Below, one piece after another: positions 37,051 to 46,805 of a stretch of 64,000 nt of DNA. The position numbers were made by a program, and so were the translations under genes. Origin of the DNA: Maritimibacter sp. (lineage in GTDB: Bacteria > Pseudomonadota > Alphaproteobacteria > Rhodobacterales > Rhodobacteraceae). Each line of letters begins with the position of its first letter. The first letter of the stretch is position 1. Location: assembly GCA_017792445.1 (NCBI GenBank), contig CP051232.1:2640001-2704000 (forward strand). The letters run 5' to 3'. The notes beneath the pieces are model-generated. The model was not told the origin of the DNA and made no database searches. It saw only the letters and a list, made by a program, of their open reading frames with translations.

Positions 37051-38381
37051 CCGCACAACAGGTCGGAGCCCTGACGCACGCCCGCGTGCTGCGGATCGCG
37101 CTGCCCATCGTGCTGTCGAACGCGACAGTTCCGATCCTTGGCGCGGTGGATACCGGCGTCGTGGGCCAGATGGGGGCCGCGGCGCCGATCGGGGCGGTCG
37201 GGATTGGCGCGGTGATCCTGACGACGATCTACTGGGTCTTCGGCTTTCTCAGGATGGGCACTACCGGAATGGTGGCGCAGGCCAAGGGGGCGGGAGACAC
37301 CTCTGAAACCGGCGCGTTGCTGATGCGCGGCCTGCTGTTCGGAGCCGCCGCGGGTGCCGCGCTGGTGGTTCTGCAAGTGGCGCTGTTCTGGGGCGCCTTC
37401 CGCCTCGCGCCCGCGTCCGAGGAAGTCGAGACGCTGGCCCGCCAGTACCTTGCTATCCGCATCTGGGGCGCACCCGCCGCCATCGGGATCTACGCGCTGA
37501 CCGGGTGGCTGATCGGGATGGAGCGGACGCGCGGCGTGCTGGCGCTGCAGCTTTGGATGAACGGGCTGAACATCACGCTGGATCTGTGGTTCGTGCTTGG
37601 GCTTGGCTGGGGTGTCGAGGGCGTGGCGGTCGCGACGCTGATCGCAGAGTACACGGGGTTGGCGCTGGGCCTCTGGCTGTGCCGCGCCGCTTTCGCGGGC
37701 GACCAGTGGCGGGACTGGGCGCGGGTGTTCGACCGGACGCGGCTGAAACGGATGCTGGCTGTGAACACCGACATCATGATCCGCTCGGTGATCCTGTCGG
37801 TGTCCTTCACCACCTTCCTGTTCCTCGCCTCCGACCTCGGCGACGTGACACTGGCGGCGAACCAGGTGCTTGTGCAGTTCCTCGAAATCACCGCCTTCGC
37901 GCTGGACGGTTTCGCCTTCTCGGCCGAGGCGCTGGTCGGCGCGGCGGTGGGCGCGCGCGACCGGACATCGTTGCGCCGCGCGTCGATCATCAGTTCGCAA
38001 TGGGGCGTTGGCGGCGCGGTGGTGCTGGGGCTGGTGTTCTGGCTCGCGGGCGGCGCGATCATCGACCTGATGACCACGTCCGAAGCGGTCCGGGCCGAGG
38101 CGCGCGTCTATCTGCCGTGGCTGTGCGCCGCGCCGCTGATCGGTATCGCGGCGTGGATGCTGGACGGCATCTACATCGGCGCCACGTGGACGCGCGAGAT
38201 GCGCGTCGCCGCGCTGCAGTCGGCCGCAGTCTATGTCGTGGCGCTGGCGGTGCTGCTGCCGCTGATGGGCAACCACGGGCTGTGGCTGGCTCTGATGATC
38301 CTCAACGCGACGCGCGGGCTGACGCTGTGGGCCAAGTACCACCGCAAGGAAGCGGGCGTGTCCGAGCCAGTGCCCGGCTGA
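37047..38381 (+). CDS. MATE-family multidrug efflux transporter
   Basis: A 444-residue inner-membrane exporter with about 12 membrane segments in two repeated halves. MATE signatures are present: LRIALPIVLSNATVPILGAV at the start of the first half, QLWMNGLNITLDLWFVLGLG and the paired VNTDIMIRSVILSVSFTTFL of the second half. It is likely driven by Na+ or H+. DinF-like organisation is suggested by length. Coupled to the two hotdog genes (ATGA overlap), so it may export a product of their reaction, an inference from operon structure only. Confidence 0.93.
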   Translation: MTAQQVGALTHARVLRIALPIVLSNATVPILGAVDTGVVGQMGAAAPIGAVGIGAVILTTIYWVFGFLRMGTTGMVAQAKGAGDTSETGALLMRGLLFGAAAGAALVVLQVALFWGAFRLAPASEEVETLARQYLAIRIWGAPAAIGIYALTGWLIGMERTRGVLALQLWMNGLNITLDLWFVLGLGWGVEGVAVATLIAEYTGLALGLWLCRAAFAGDQWRDWARVFDRTRLKRMLAVNTDIMIRSVILSVSFTTFLFLASDLGDVTLAANQVLVQFLEITAFALDGFAFSAEALVGAAVGARDRTSLRRASIISSQWGVGGAVVLGLVFWLAGGAIIDLMTTSEAVRAEARVYLPWLCAAPLIGIAAWMLDGIYIGATWTREMRVAALQSAAVYVVALAVLLPLMGNHGLWLALMILNATRGLTLWAKYHRKEAGVSEPVPG

Positions 38382-38384
38382 CAG

Positions 38385-38417
38385 CTTCTTTGGTCCGGAA
38401 ATATCCCCGCCGGAGGC
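38385..38417. repeat. Short dispersed intergenic repeat (33-base copy)
   Basis: CTTCTTTGGTCCGG followed by AAATA and TCCCCGCCGGAGGC. The ends and the AAATA core match the copy at 31.5 kb. It fills the gap between the convergent MATE and ArsC-like genes, where transcription from both sides meets. Confidence 0.6.
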
Positions 38418-38424
38418 AAGAAAA

Positions 38425-38772
38425 CTAAAGGATCTCCAGCACCGCTTCGGGCGGACGGCCCAGGGCCGCGCGACCGTTGGCGAAGACCACCGGACGCTCG
38501 ATCAGTTTCGGCGTGGCGGCCATCGCCGCGATCAGCGCCGCGTCGTCGGTGTCCTTCGTCAGCCCCTGCGCCTTGAACTCGGCTTCCTTGGTCCGCATCA
38601 GTTTGATCGCCGGTACGCCCAGCAGATCCAGCGCGTCGCGGATCTCTGCCTCGGTCGGCGCATCGTCGAGATAGCGGCGCTCGGTGATGTCGCAGCCCTT
38701 GTCCTGCAACAGCGCCAGCGTCTCGCGCGACTTGGTGCAGCGCGGGTTGTGCCAGATCGTAACCTTGGTCAT
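38425..38772 (-). CDS. ArsC/Spx-family protein, arsenate reductase-like
   Basis: A 115-residue thioredoxin-fold protein with the CX5R-like active region reading [18 protein letters not shown] (Cys12 in NPRCTKS) and [20 protein letters not shown] at the C-terminus. This matches glutaredoxin-dependent arsenate reductases, whose catalytic Cys is followed by an RxxR/N pattern. No arsenic resistance genes are adjacent; it is coupled to pyrD (ATGA). It may act in arsenate reduction or as a general redox protein. Confidence 0.88.
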   Translation of the reverse strand: MTKVTIWHNPRCTKSRETLALLQDKGCDITERRYLDDAPTEAEIRDALDLLGVPAIKLMRTKEAEFKAQGLTKDTDDAALIAAMAATPKLIERPVVFANGRAALGRPPEAVLEIL

Positions 38773-39827
38773 AGCCAGTCCTTCCGGTTGGTGCCCACCG
38801 CCTCGGCGACCGAGGCGAAGCCTTCGCGCGCCAGCAGCGTGTCCAGGCCGTGTGCGATACCGGCGGCCAGCGACAGGCCGTGGAACACCATCGCGGTGTA
38901 AAGCTGCACCGCGCTGGCGCCGGCACGGATCTTGGCAAAGGCCTGTTCCGCGCTGGCGATGCCGCCAACGCCGATCAGCGGCACCGCGCCGCCGGTCTCC
39001 TCGGCCAACCGCGCCAGAACGCGGGTCGATTTCTCGAACAGCGGCGCGCCGGACAGGCCGCCGGTCTCGCCCTTGTGGGGGCTTCGCAGACCATCGCGCG
39101 ACAGGGTCGTGTTGGTGGCGATGATCGCGTCCAGCCCGGCCTCGATGGCGACGCCCGCGATCTCGGCGATCTCGGCCTCGGTCAGGTCGGGCGCGATCTT
39201 CAGGAAAACCGGCACCCGCCGGGCCAGCGCGTCGCGGGTCTCGATCACACCGGCGAGCAGCCCCTTCAGCGCGGCGGCGCCTTGAAGGTCGCGCAGCTTC
39301 TCGGTGTTGGGGGACGACACGTTGACGGTCGCGAAGTCGATGTGCGGCCCCGCCACGCGCAGCACCTCGGCGAAGTCGCGGGCGCGGTCGGCGCTGTCCT
39401 TGTTCGCCCCAAGGTTCAGGCCGCGCGGGATGCCGGTCGGCGTGGCGGCAAGGCGGGCGGCAATCGCCTCGGCGCCGTCGTTGTTGAACCCGAAGCGGTT
39501 GATCGCGGCCCGGTCCTCGGTCAGCCGGAACAGGCGCGGCTTGGGGTTGCCCGGCTGCGGACGAGGCGTCGCGGCGCCCAGTTCCAGAAAGCCAAAGCCT
39601 GCGCGGGACAGCCCGGCGGTGGCAGTCGCGTTCTTGTCGAAGCCCGCCGCCAGACCGACCGGGTTCGGCAGCGCCATTCCTGCCAGCGTGGTCGCCAGAC
39701 GGGGCGACGTGACGGGGCCGGGCAGGGGCGCCAGCCCGGACCGGACCGCCTGCAACGCCAGCCCGTGCGCCCGTTCGGGGTCGACGGCGCGCAGAAGCGG
39801 CAGGCCGATGCGTTCGAGAAGGCTCAT
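38769..39827 (-). CDS. pyrD: Dihydroorotate dehydrogenase (quinone), class 2
   Basis: Oxidises dihydroorotate to orotate in pyrimidine synthesis, passing electrons to quinone. The 352-residue protein has the N-terminal amphipathic membrane-associating region typical of class 2 enzymes, then [34 protein letters not shown], the FMN-binding ANKDSAD region, VNVSSPNT with the catalytic Ser and [10 protein letters not shown], and the final [15 protein letters not shown]. The start overlaps the DUF952 stop by four bases and its stop overlaps the ArsC-like start. Confidence 0.97.
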   Translation of the reverse strand: MSLLERIGLPLLRAVDPERAHGLALQAVRSGLAPLPGPVTSPRLATTLAGMALPNPVGLAAGFDKNATATAGLSRAGFGFLELGAATPRPQPGNPKPRLFRLTEDRAAINRFGFNNDGAEAIAARLAATPTGIPRGLNLGANKDSADRARDFAEVLRVAGPHIDFATVNVSSPNTEKLRDLQGAAALKGLLAGVIETRDALARRVPVFLKIAPDLTEAEIAEIAGVAIEAGLDAIIATNTTLSRDGLRSPHKGETGGLSGAPLFEKSTRVLARLAEETGGAVPLIGVGGIASAEQAFAKIRAGASAVQLYTAMVFHGLSLAAGIAHGLDTLLAREGFASVAEAVGTNRKDWL

Positions 39828-40162
39828 ACCATCTCTGCCGGGAACTTGTGGCTGCCGTCTTCCAGTGGCAGCGGCCATGCCCAGACCACGTCGTCCAGCC
39901 GCAGCGGACGGTACAGGTGCGGGAACAGCGCGCCGCCTCGGGACGGCTCCCATTTCAGATCGTCGCCCAGCGTGTCGGCCTCGACCGCAGCCAGCCACAG
40001 CCCCTCGACCCCGGCGAAGTGCTTCGCGGCGGTTTCGGCGGCTTGTTCGGCGGTCGAGAAGTGGATGTAGCCGTCGGTCAGGTCGATCGGCGCGCCGTTG
40101 GTCGAGCCATCAGCCTGCAGCGCCTGCCATTCGGGGGTACGGAAAATCTTGTAGATCAGCAT
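39824..40162 (-). CDS. DUF952 family protein
   Basis: A 112-residue protein of the DUF952 family: [17 protein letters not shown] at the N-terminus, [20 protein letters not shown] as the signature, and [20 protein letters not shown] near the end. The fold is reported as a glutathione S-transferase-unrelated ART-like domain by recollection; function unknown. It is first in a coupled run DUF952-pyrD-ArsC-like. Confidence 0.88.
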   Translation of the reverse strand: MLIYKIFRTPEWQALQADGSTNGAPIDLTDGYIHFSTAEQAAETAAKHFAGVEGLWLAAVEADTLGDDLKWEPSRGGALFPHLYRPLRLDDVVWAWPLPLEDGSHKFPAEMV

Positions 40163-40285
40163 GGGGTCAGATGACCGCCAATTTCGCGCGGGTCAAGCGG
40201 CTGTGGACCGGGGACGTACGGGAATCGGCTTGTGCGCCGGTCCGCGATTGGATAGCCGGGGCGCTTTCTCAAAAGGGCGCGCGCC

Positions 40286-41521
40286 ATGGCCTCCGACATT
40301 CTTTCGATAGACTTCGGCACCTCCAACTCCGCCGCCGCTGTGGCCGCAGGCAACGGCATTTACCGCATCCCCATCGAACATGGCGCCGAGACGCTGCCGA
40401 CCGCCGTGTTCTTTCCGCTGAACGGCAACATGCGCATCGGCTCTGCCGCCGGTTCGGCGCTGATCGCGGGCGAAGAGGGGCGGTACATGCGTGCGCTGAA
40501 AAGCGTGCTGGGCCTGCCGCTGCTGCACGAACCCCGCGTGCTGGGCGGCGAGCGGCGCACGCTGGCCGATGTGATCGCCGTCTTTCTGGCCGAGGTGAAG
40601 ACGCGGGCCGAGGCGGCGACGGGCATGACCTTCCGTCGCGCCCTGTCGGGCCGTCCGGTGCATTTCCATACTGCCGCGCCGGAGAAGGACGCGCAGGCCG
40701 AGGCGGACCTCCGCGCCTGCTATGCCGCTGCCGGGTTCGACGAGGTTTCCTTCCTCCCCGAGCCCGAAGCGGCGGCGGTCGCCTGTCACGGCATGGGCGG
40801 CGGTGCGGGGCTGGGTCTGATCGTCGACATCGGCGGCGGCACCTCTGACTTCACCGTGTTCCGGGGCGGGTCCGACGGGGCGGAGATCCTTGCCAGCCAC
40901 GGCATCCGGCTGGGCGGCACCGATTTCGACCACGCCGTATCGATGACCCATGCGATGCCGGTGCTGGGGCTAGGCGGCGAACTTCGGCGCGAGATGGGTT
41001 CGGGTCTGCTGCCGGTGCCGCGTGCGCCTTACGTCGACCTTGCGACATGGGCGAAGATCCCGTTCCTCTACACCGCCGAGACCCGCCGGATGGTGGCGGG
41101 CATGGTCCGCGCCGCGGTGGATCGCCCCGCGATGGCGCGGTTCGCCGAAGTGCTGGACCTCGAGCTTGGGCACGAACTGGCCTTCGCGGTGGAGCGGGGC
41201 AAGATCGGGGCGAATGGCGACAGCGGCGCGGGGCGGATCGCGATGGAGTTCATCGAGCCGGGCCTGTCGGTGCCGGTCACGGGCGAAACGCTGGACGCGG
41301 CGCTGGCCGAGAACCGCGCGGCGCTGCGAGGGGCCGCGGCAGAGACGCTTGCGCTGGCCGGTGTGTCCGCATCCGACATCAGCCGCGTGATCCTCGTCGG
41401 CGGATCGAGCCTGATGCGGTTCGTGTCAGACGAAGTTTCGCACCTGTGCCCGGACGCGGCGCTGCTGCGGTCCGAGGCGTTCACGGCGGTGGTCGACGGT
41501 CTGGCGCTGGCGGCGCGGTAG
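40286..41521 (+). CDS. Hsp70-family protein, YegD-like
   Basis: A 411-residue protein with only the actin-like nucleotide-binding domain of Hsp70: phosphate 1 IDFGTSNSAAAVAA at about 7-20, connect/phosphate 2 IVDIGGGTSDFTVF at about 180-193 and adenosine motif VILVGGSSLMRFV at about 370-382. The peptide-binding C-terminal domain of DnaK is missing. YegD-like proteins have this shape; the role is unclear. It is divergent from DUF952 and followed by a convergent GST gene. Confidence 0.9.
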   Translation: MASDILSIDFGTSNSAAAVAAGNGIYRIPIEHGAETLPTAVFFPLNGNMRIGSAAGSALIAGEEGRYMRALKSVLGLPLLHEPRVLGGERRTLADVIAVFLAEVKTRAEAATGMTFRRALSGRPVHFHTAAPEKDAQAEADLRACYAAAGFDEVSFLPEPEAAAVACHGMGGGAGLGLIVDIGGGTSDFTVFRGGSDGAEILASHGIRLGGTDFDHAVSMTHAMPVLGLGGELRREMGSGLLPVPRAPYVDLATWAKIPFLYTAETRRMVAGMVRAAVDRPAMARFAEVLDLELGHELAFAVERGKIGANGDSGAGRIAMEFIEPGLSVPVTGETLDAALAENRAALRGAAAETLALAGVSASDISRVILVGGSSLMRFVSDEVSHLCPDAALLRSEAFTAVVDGLALAAR

Positions 41522-41533
41522 GCGCGGCGCGTC

Positions 41534-42328
41534 TCAGACCAGCCCGAGTTCGGCGTCGCTGGCGATGCGGTCGTACTTGTCGCGCGGCGGCATCGGCCGG
41601 TCGGGCCAGTCGGGGTCGAAGGCAAAGCTCGACTTCGTGCGGCCGTCCGGCAGCGCGCCATTCCCGGCGCCGACGGCATAGTCGTAGTACAGTTTCACGA
41701 TGCGGTCGTAGCTGACCTGCTGCGCCGCCGGGTGCGCGAGGCAGGCCTCCTGCCACGCGCGGACCCGCGTGTATTCGGGGCCGGGGGGAAGGTCGAAGCC
41801 TTCGTAATAGTCGAGGAACCAGAACCGCATCATCAGCGGGGTATAGACCGCCTCGGCCAGCCCGAACCGGTCGAACAGGAACGTGCCGCCCGGATTGTGG
41901 TGGTCGAGGAAGTCCGACAGCCACGCGTAATGCTCTAGCAGCGCGGCCTTCTTCGTCTCGGACGCGTCGCGGTCGCGGTTCATCACGTACAGGTAACCCG
42001 CCATCCCGAATGGCCCTTCGCGGGCGATCATCAGGCGTTCGATGGCGCGTTCATAGGCATCCTCGCGCGCCACCTTCGGGCCGCCAAGCGCCTCTTCGAC
42101 ATAGCGCAGGATGACAAGGCTTTCCTTCAGCACGCGGCCATCGCCAAGGTCCATGATCGGCAAAGCCGTGGTGCCGCGCGACAGTTCCAGCAATGCGGGG
42201 TCGCGCGGCTTGGTGATGTCGACGACGCGAAACTCGATCGCGTCGCGCAGGCCTTTCAGCTCCAGCAGGATCTCCAGCCGCTGCGAGAACGGGCAAACGG
42301 GTATGTGGTAGACGACCGGCTTGCCCAT
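41534..42328 (-). CDS. Glutathione S-transferase family protein
   Basis: A 264-residue GST-like protein. The thioredoxin domain begins MGKPVVYHIPVCPFSQRLEI, with CPFSQ in place of the usual active-site Ser/Tyr, giving a Cys-type (omega/beta-like) enzyme, and continues to ALPIMDLGDGRVLKESLVIL. The helical C-terminal domain includes FLFDRFGLAEAVYTPLMMRF. It is slightly longer than average. Start chosen at MGKPVVYH; 39 upstream codons overlap the MORN gene and are unsupported. Confidence 0.88.
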   Translation of the reverse strand: MGKPVVYHIPVCPFSQRLEILLELKGLRDAIEFRVVDITKPRDPALLELSRGTTALPIMDLGDGRVLKESLVILRYVEEALGGPKVAREDAYERAIERLMIAREGPFGMAGYLYVMNRDRDASETKKAALLEHYAWLSDFLDHHNPGGTFLFDRFGLAEAVYTPLMMRFWFLDYYEGFDLPPGPEYTRVRAWQEACLAHPAAQQVSYDRIVKLYYDYAVGAGNGALPDGRTKSSFAFDPDWPDRPMPPRDKYDRIASDAELGLV

Positions 42329-42332
42329 CGGG

Positions 42333-43853
42333 TCACTCGGTCGCGTCGTCCGCGCCGCTGATCTCGGCGGTGCTGGGGTCCAGCACGCCATCGTTCCACG
42401 TTCCCGTCGCAACCTCGCCCGAGGCGTACTGGATCGTGCCTTCACCCTGACGGCGGCCGTCCTCGAACTCGCCCTCGTAAACGTCGCCGTTGAAGTAGAT
42501 CGCGCGGCCCGTGCCTTCGATCTTGCCGCCGGCCCATTCGCCTTCGTAGGTGAAGCTCTCGTCGTCCTCGGTCTCGGGGTTGTCGGGGATGGTGATCTTG
42601 CCCATGCCCTCGCGTTGGCCGTTCACGAAGCCGCCTTCGTAGACGGTGCCGTCGGCATAGGTCGCGGTGCCCTGTCCATGGCGCTGGCCGTCCTGCCACT
42701 CACCGGTGTAGGTATAGCCGTCGGTGTAGGTCATCGTGCCTGTGCCGTGGTTGCGGGCGTTCAGGAACGTGCCCTCGTAGACCAGCCCGTTCGCGTATTC
42801 CGCGCGGCCTTCGCCCTCGATCACGCCACCGCGCCATTCGCCTTCATAGGACGAACCGTCGGGATAGATGATCCGGCCCTGACCGGCGGCCACGTCATCG
42901 CGGAACTCGCCCACGTAGATCGATCCGTCGGGGTAAGTGACCTGACCCTCGCCCTCGATCCGGCCCGCGACCCACTCGCCAAGATAGGCGTAGCCGTCGG
43001 TGCCGTAGAATGTGCCCTGACCATGGCGGCGGTCGTTGAGGAACTGGCCCTCGTAGATGTCGCCGTTGGCATAGGTGACCTTGCCCTGTCCCTGCCGCTC
43101 GCCATTCACGAACTCGCCTTCGTAGACGTCGCCGTTGGGCTGGGTAAGGGTGCCGGTGCCGTTGATCTGGCCGCCGGACCATTCGCCTTCGTAGGTCAGG
43201 CTTTCGTCGGCTTCGGTCTCGGGGTTGTCGGCGGTGACAAGGCGGCCCTGGCCCTCGCGCTGACCGTCGACCAGTGTGCCGGTATAGACCGAGCCGTCGG
43301 GGTAGGTGATGGTGCCTTCGCCCTGCTTGACGCCACCGACCCACGTGCCTTCGTAGACATAGCCGTTGGGGCTTTCCATCCGGCCCTGACCGTCGTGCAT
43401 CGCATCGACGAAACCGCCGGTGTAGGTCACGCCGTTGGCATAGACCGCGGTGCCCTGTCCGTTGATCTTGCCGTCGACCCAGTCACCTTCGTAGGTGCCG
43501 CCGTCGGCGAAGGTGATCTTGCCGAGGCCCGAGGGTTTGCCGGCCTCGAAGTTGCCTTCGTAGACGGACCCGTTGGGAAAGCGCGCCACGCCTTGACCGC
43601 GGATCTCTCCCTCGACCCATGCGCCGGTGTACTCGTAGCCGTTGGGCAGGCGGTAGGTGCCGGTGCCGTGCTGCTTGCCGTCCTGAAACGTGCCCTCGTA
43701 GACGCCGCCGTCTTCGTACTGTTTGACCTGAACGTCGCCGTCCTGCGCGAAGGCCGTCCCGGCCATCAGCAGGATCGCGCCGCTCAGCGTCAGAGTTTGA
43801 AAACGATTGTTCCGGTCGCGTTTAGCCCGGTAATTCTGCACCCTGCCTCCCAT
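42333..43853 (-). CDS. Secreted MORN-repeat protein
   Basis: A 506-residue protein with an N-terminal signal-like segment (FQTLTLSGAILLMAGTAFAQ) after a basic stretch, then 18 full MORN repeats of 23 residues (consensus YEGxWxDGxxxGxGxxxYxDGxx) plus a partial nineteenth. Repeats 7 and 16 have the same eight-residue expansion, and repeats 10-18 mirror 1-9. A GTG four codons upstream is an alternative start. Secretion to the periplasm or outside is inferred; MORN repeats bind lipids or partners, usually in eukaryotes, so the bacterial role is unclear. It is divergent from nadE. Confidence 0.9.
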   Translation of the reverse strand: MGGRVQNYRAKRDRNNRFQTLTLSGAILLMAGTAFAQDGDVQVKQYEDGGVYEGTFQDGKQHGTGTYRLPNGYEYTGAWVEGEIRGQGVARFPNGSVYEGNFEAGKPSGLGKITFADGGTYEGDWVDGKINGQGTAVYANGVTYTGGFVDAMHDGQGRMESPNGYVYEGTWVGGVKQGEGTITYPDGSVYTGTLVDGQREGQGRLVTADNPETEADESLTYEGEWSGGQINGTGTLTQPNGDVYEGEFVNGERQGQGKVTYANGDIYEGQFLNDRRHGQGTFYGTDGYAYLGEWVAGRIEGEGQVTYPDGSIYVGEFRDDVAAGQGRIIYPDGSSYEGEWRGGVIEGEGRAEYANGLVYEGTFLNARNHGTGTMTYTDGYTYTGEWQDGQRHGQGTATYADGTVYEGGFVNGQREGMGKITIPDNPETEDDESFTYEGEWAGGKIEGTGRAIYFNGDVYEGEFEDGRRQGEGTIQYASGEVATGTWNDGVLDPSTAEISGADDATE

Positions 43854-43992
43854 CGGACGGTTCACATCCCCGATCGTGTCGCCATGGGCGAAACCTAAAG
43901 GCTCACCATTGACCTAGCAACGCTTTTTGCCGCTATCGGCTTTCCATGGCCGAGTGTTCTGCTAAGACGCAACTCACGATGCGGAGAGTGAT

Positions 43993-45651
43993 ATGGCCGA
44001 CAGGTTTCGTCTGACCCTGGCACAATTGAACCCGACTGTCGGGGCCATCGGCGACAATGTCGATGCCGCCCACGCGGCATGGTTGAAGGGCAAGGAGGCG
44101 GGCGCCGACATGGTGGCGCTGCCGGAAATGTTCGTGACCGGGTACCAGACGCAGGACCTTGTCATGAAGCCCGCGTTTCACCACCACGCGATGCAGGCGG
44201 TCGAGGCTTTGGCCGTCACCTGCGCCGACGGTCCCGCGCTGGGTATCGGCGGCCCGTGGGCCGAGGACGGCGCGCTGTTCAACGCATATTTCATCCTCAA
44301 GGGTGGCAAGATCGCCAGCAAGGTTCTGAAGCACAACCTGCCCAACGATCATGTCTTCGACGAGGTGCGCCTGTACGACGCCGGTCCGCTGGGCGGCCCC
44401 TATGCCGTCGGCAACACCCGCGTCGGCACGCCGATCTGCGAGGATGCATGGCACCCCGAAGTATCGGAAACGCTGGCCGAGACCGGGGCCGAGTTCCTGC
44501 TGGTCCCGAACGGCTCTCCCTACTATCGCGGCAAGCTTGAGACGCGGCTGAACCACATGGTCGGCCGCGTGGTCGAGACCGGGCTGCCGCTGATCTACCT
44601 GAACATGGTGGGCGGGCAGGACGACCAGATATTCGACGGCGCGTCCTTCGCGCTGAACCCGCATGGCGAGCTTGCGATGCTGATGCCCGCCTTCGACGAG
44701 GAAATCCGCACCATCGAACTGGCGCGCGGCGACGAGGGCTGGCGCATCCTGCCGGCGGGCGAGACGCACCAGCCGGACGAGTGGGAGCAGGACTATCGCG
44801 CGATGGTGCAGGCCACCCGCGATTACTTCCGAAAGACCGGGTTCAAGAAGGCGCTGCTGGGCCTGTCGGGCGGCGTCGACTCGGCGTTGGTGGCGGCGGT
44901 CGCGGTGGATGCGCTGGGCGCCGACAACGTGCGCTGCGTGATGCTGCCCTCCGAGTACACCAGCCAGCATTCGCTTGAGGACGCCGAGACCGTCGCGAAG
45001 GCGCTGGGCTGCCGCTATGACTACGTCCCGATCAGGGGCCCGCGTGCGGCGGTGACCGAGGCGCTGGCGCCCCTGTTCGAGGGCACGACGCCGGATGTGA
45101 CAGAGGAAAACGTCCAGTCCCGCCTGCGTGGCTTGCTGCTGATGGCGCTGTCCAACAAGTTCGGCGAAATGCTTCTGACCACCGGCAACAAGTCAGAGGT
45201 CGCGGTGGGCTACGCCACGATCTACGGCGATATGTCCGGCGGATACAACCCGCTGAAAGACCTGTATAAAACCCGCGTGTTCGAGACCTGCCGCTGGCGC
45301 AACGCGAACCACCGCGACTGGATGATGGGCCCCGAGGGCGAGGTGATCACGCCCCGCGTCATCGACAAGCCACCATCGGCCGAACTGCGCGAGGATCAGA
45401 AGGACGAGGATTCGCTGCCGCCCTACGAGGATCTCGACCAGATCCTCGAGGCGCTGATCGACGACGAGAAATCAGTGGCCGAGGTCGTCGCCATGGGCTT
45501 CGAGCGCGACGTGGTGAAGAAGATCGAGAACCTGATTTACATCAGCGAATACAAGCGCTTCCAGTCCGCGCCCGGCGCACGCCTGACCAAGCGCAGCTTT
45601 TGGCTGGATCGACGCTATCCCATCGTGAACCGCTGGCGCGACCCCAGCTAA
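43993..45651 (+). CDS. nadE: Glutamine-dependent NAD+ synthetase
   Basis: Amidates nicotinate adenine dinucleotide to NAD+ using ammonia from glutamine. The 552-residue protein has an N-terminal nitrilase-type glutaminase (about 1-265; catalytic Glu in [14 protein letters not shown], Cys in [12 protein letters not shown]) and a C-terminal synthetase (about 285-552; PP-loop [58 protein letters not shown]). All catalytic parts are present. GGAGAGTGAT precedes the start. Its stop overlaps the convergent hydrolase gene stop. Confidence 0.97.
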   Translation: MADRFRLTLAQLNPTVGAIGDNVDAAHAAWLKGKEAGADMVALPEMFVTGYQTQDLVMKPAFHHHAMQAVEALAVTCADGPALGIGGPWAEDGALFNAYFILKGGKIASKVLKHNLPNDHVFDEVRLYDAGPLGGPYAVGNTRVGTPICEDAWHPEVSETLAETGAEFLLVPNGSPYYRGKLETRLNHMVGRVVETGLPLIYLNMVGGQDDQIFDGASFALNPHGELAMLMPAFDEEIRTIELARGDEGWRILPAGETHQPDEWEQDYRAMVQATRDYFRKTGFKKALLGLSGGVDSALVAAVAVDALGADNVRCVMLPSEYTSQHSLEDAETVAKALGCRYDYVPIRGPRAAVTEALAPLFEGTTPDVTEENVQSRLRGLLLMALSNKFGEMLLTTGNKSEVAVGYATIYGDMSGGYNPLKDLYKTRVFETCRWRNANHRDWMMGPEGEVITPRVIDKPPSAELREDQKDEDSLPPYEDLDQILEALIDDEKSVAEVVAMGFERDVVKKIENLIYISEYKRFQSAPGARLTKRSFWLDRRYPIVNRWRDPS

Positions 45652-46553
45652 TCGCCAAGCGGCAGGTGCGCCTCGTCGGCTGAAAGCATCTCGCGCCGGG
45701 CGACGTCGAAAGCACCTTCCAGCAACCTGCGCAGCCGCCGGGGCTTGCGTTCTATCGCCATGCGGACGGCATCGGTGAGCATCTCTTCGTCCTTGAGGCG
45801 CTGGACCAGATTGTGCCCTTCCCCCCGGAAGATGAAATGGTGCAGGCGCGGGTCCTGCGGGAACCGTTGCCAGTGGATGCGCTCCAGCACCGTGTTGCCG
45901 TGAAAGACGAAGTAGTCCCTTTGACTGGGGTCCAAGGCTTCTACGGTCGGGAAGCGGAATTCTTTGATGCGGTCTCGCCATCGCGACCAACGCACTTCTT
46001 CGGGGACGTGAAGGCTGCTCATGGAATACTGCGGAGAAAACGCAATGACGCAATCGACACGGGTCAGTTGCGGCAGGTTCAGCGCCATGTATGCGCCCAT
46101 GCTATTGCCAAGGCAGACGATGTCACGGATGGACAACTGCTCGACCAGCGTCTCGATCTGCCTGACGAGTTCGCCAGAGTATGCGGCGTCGTTCAACCAT
46201 GATCTGCGCCGCTCTGTGGCGAGCAAAACGTGGTTGCGACCTTGGTCCCAAGCGGTTCCCATGAATTCGAAAGGCGGCAGTTCCTTCGGCTGGGCACCAA
46301 CACCTGCCAGCGACACCACCAGCCGATCCGACGTGCCCGCCATGTAGCTGATGCGGTGGTCACGGGTATCGACGAGGGGCCGGAGTTCGGCTGTTGCCAG
46401 AGGCTGCGACAAGCGGGACGCCTTGCGTGTCAGTGTGGGGTCTGGGCTGTCATAGCGGGTTTGGGCGTGCGGGCTCAAAGCAAATCCGCGGCGCGGGACG
46501 GCGCGGGGCGCACCCGTTGCAGCACGGTCGCCCCGACTGGCCGGAACGCGCAT
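45648..46553 (-). CDS. Alpha/beta-hydrolase-like protein
   Basis: The longest frame encodes 301 residues, but the start is uncertain: conserved-looking sequence begins near [20 protein letters not shown] at about residue 71, and the N-terminal part is Arg/Pro-rich. The nucleophile elbow [18 protein letters not shown] (GxSxG) and late [20 protein letters not shown], supplying the catalytic His, support an alpha/beta-hydrolase fold. I did not recognise the subfamily; similar proteins occur near polysaccharide genes. It overlaps the nadE stop tail to tail. Confidence 0.65.
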   Translation of the reverse strand: MRVPASRGDRAATGAPRAVPRRGFALSPHAQTRYDSPDPTLTRKASRLSQPLATAELRPLVDTRDHRISYMAGTSDRLVVSLAGVGAQPKELPPFEFMGTAWDQGRNHVLLATERRRSWLNDAAYSGELVRQIETLVEQLSIRDIVCLGNSMGAYMALNLPQLTRVDCVIAFSPQYSMSSLHVPEEVRWSRWRDRIKEFRFPTVEALDPSQRDYFVFHGNTVLERIHWQRFPQDPRLHHFIFRGEGHNLVQRLKDEEMLTDAVRMAIERKPRRLRRLLEGAFDVARREMLSADEAHLPLGD

Positions 46554-46805
46554 AAATCTGGCGTGATCGAAGGGTCAAGGGGCGGTGGCCGGCCCCATAT
46601 GCGGATGGCGGAAGCGCACAGCAACGAAAGCCGGGCCACCCTCCGCACCCCGATCCAACGGGGGCGGGTCCTGTCTCTTTCCCTCTGTCTTGCAGGTGTC
46701 CGGCACCCTGTGCGTTTCCGCACGTTCTTCGCGCCATGCCGCACGGAACTCTCGCTGTACGCACGACTTAAGGTGGTGAATGTTCAGCGGAAAGGAGATC
46801 CATTC

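Noticed and set aside
42333-43853. Possible CRISPR-like array because of regularly spaced repeats
   Set aside because: The period is about 69 bases and stays in one reading frame encoding degenerate MORN repeats; there are no identical repeats with unique spacers.
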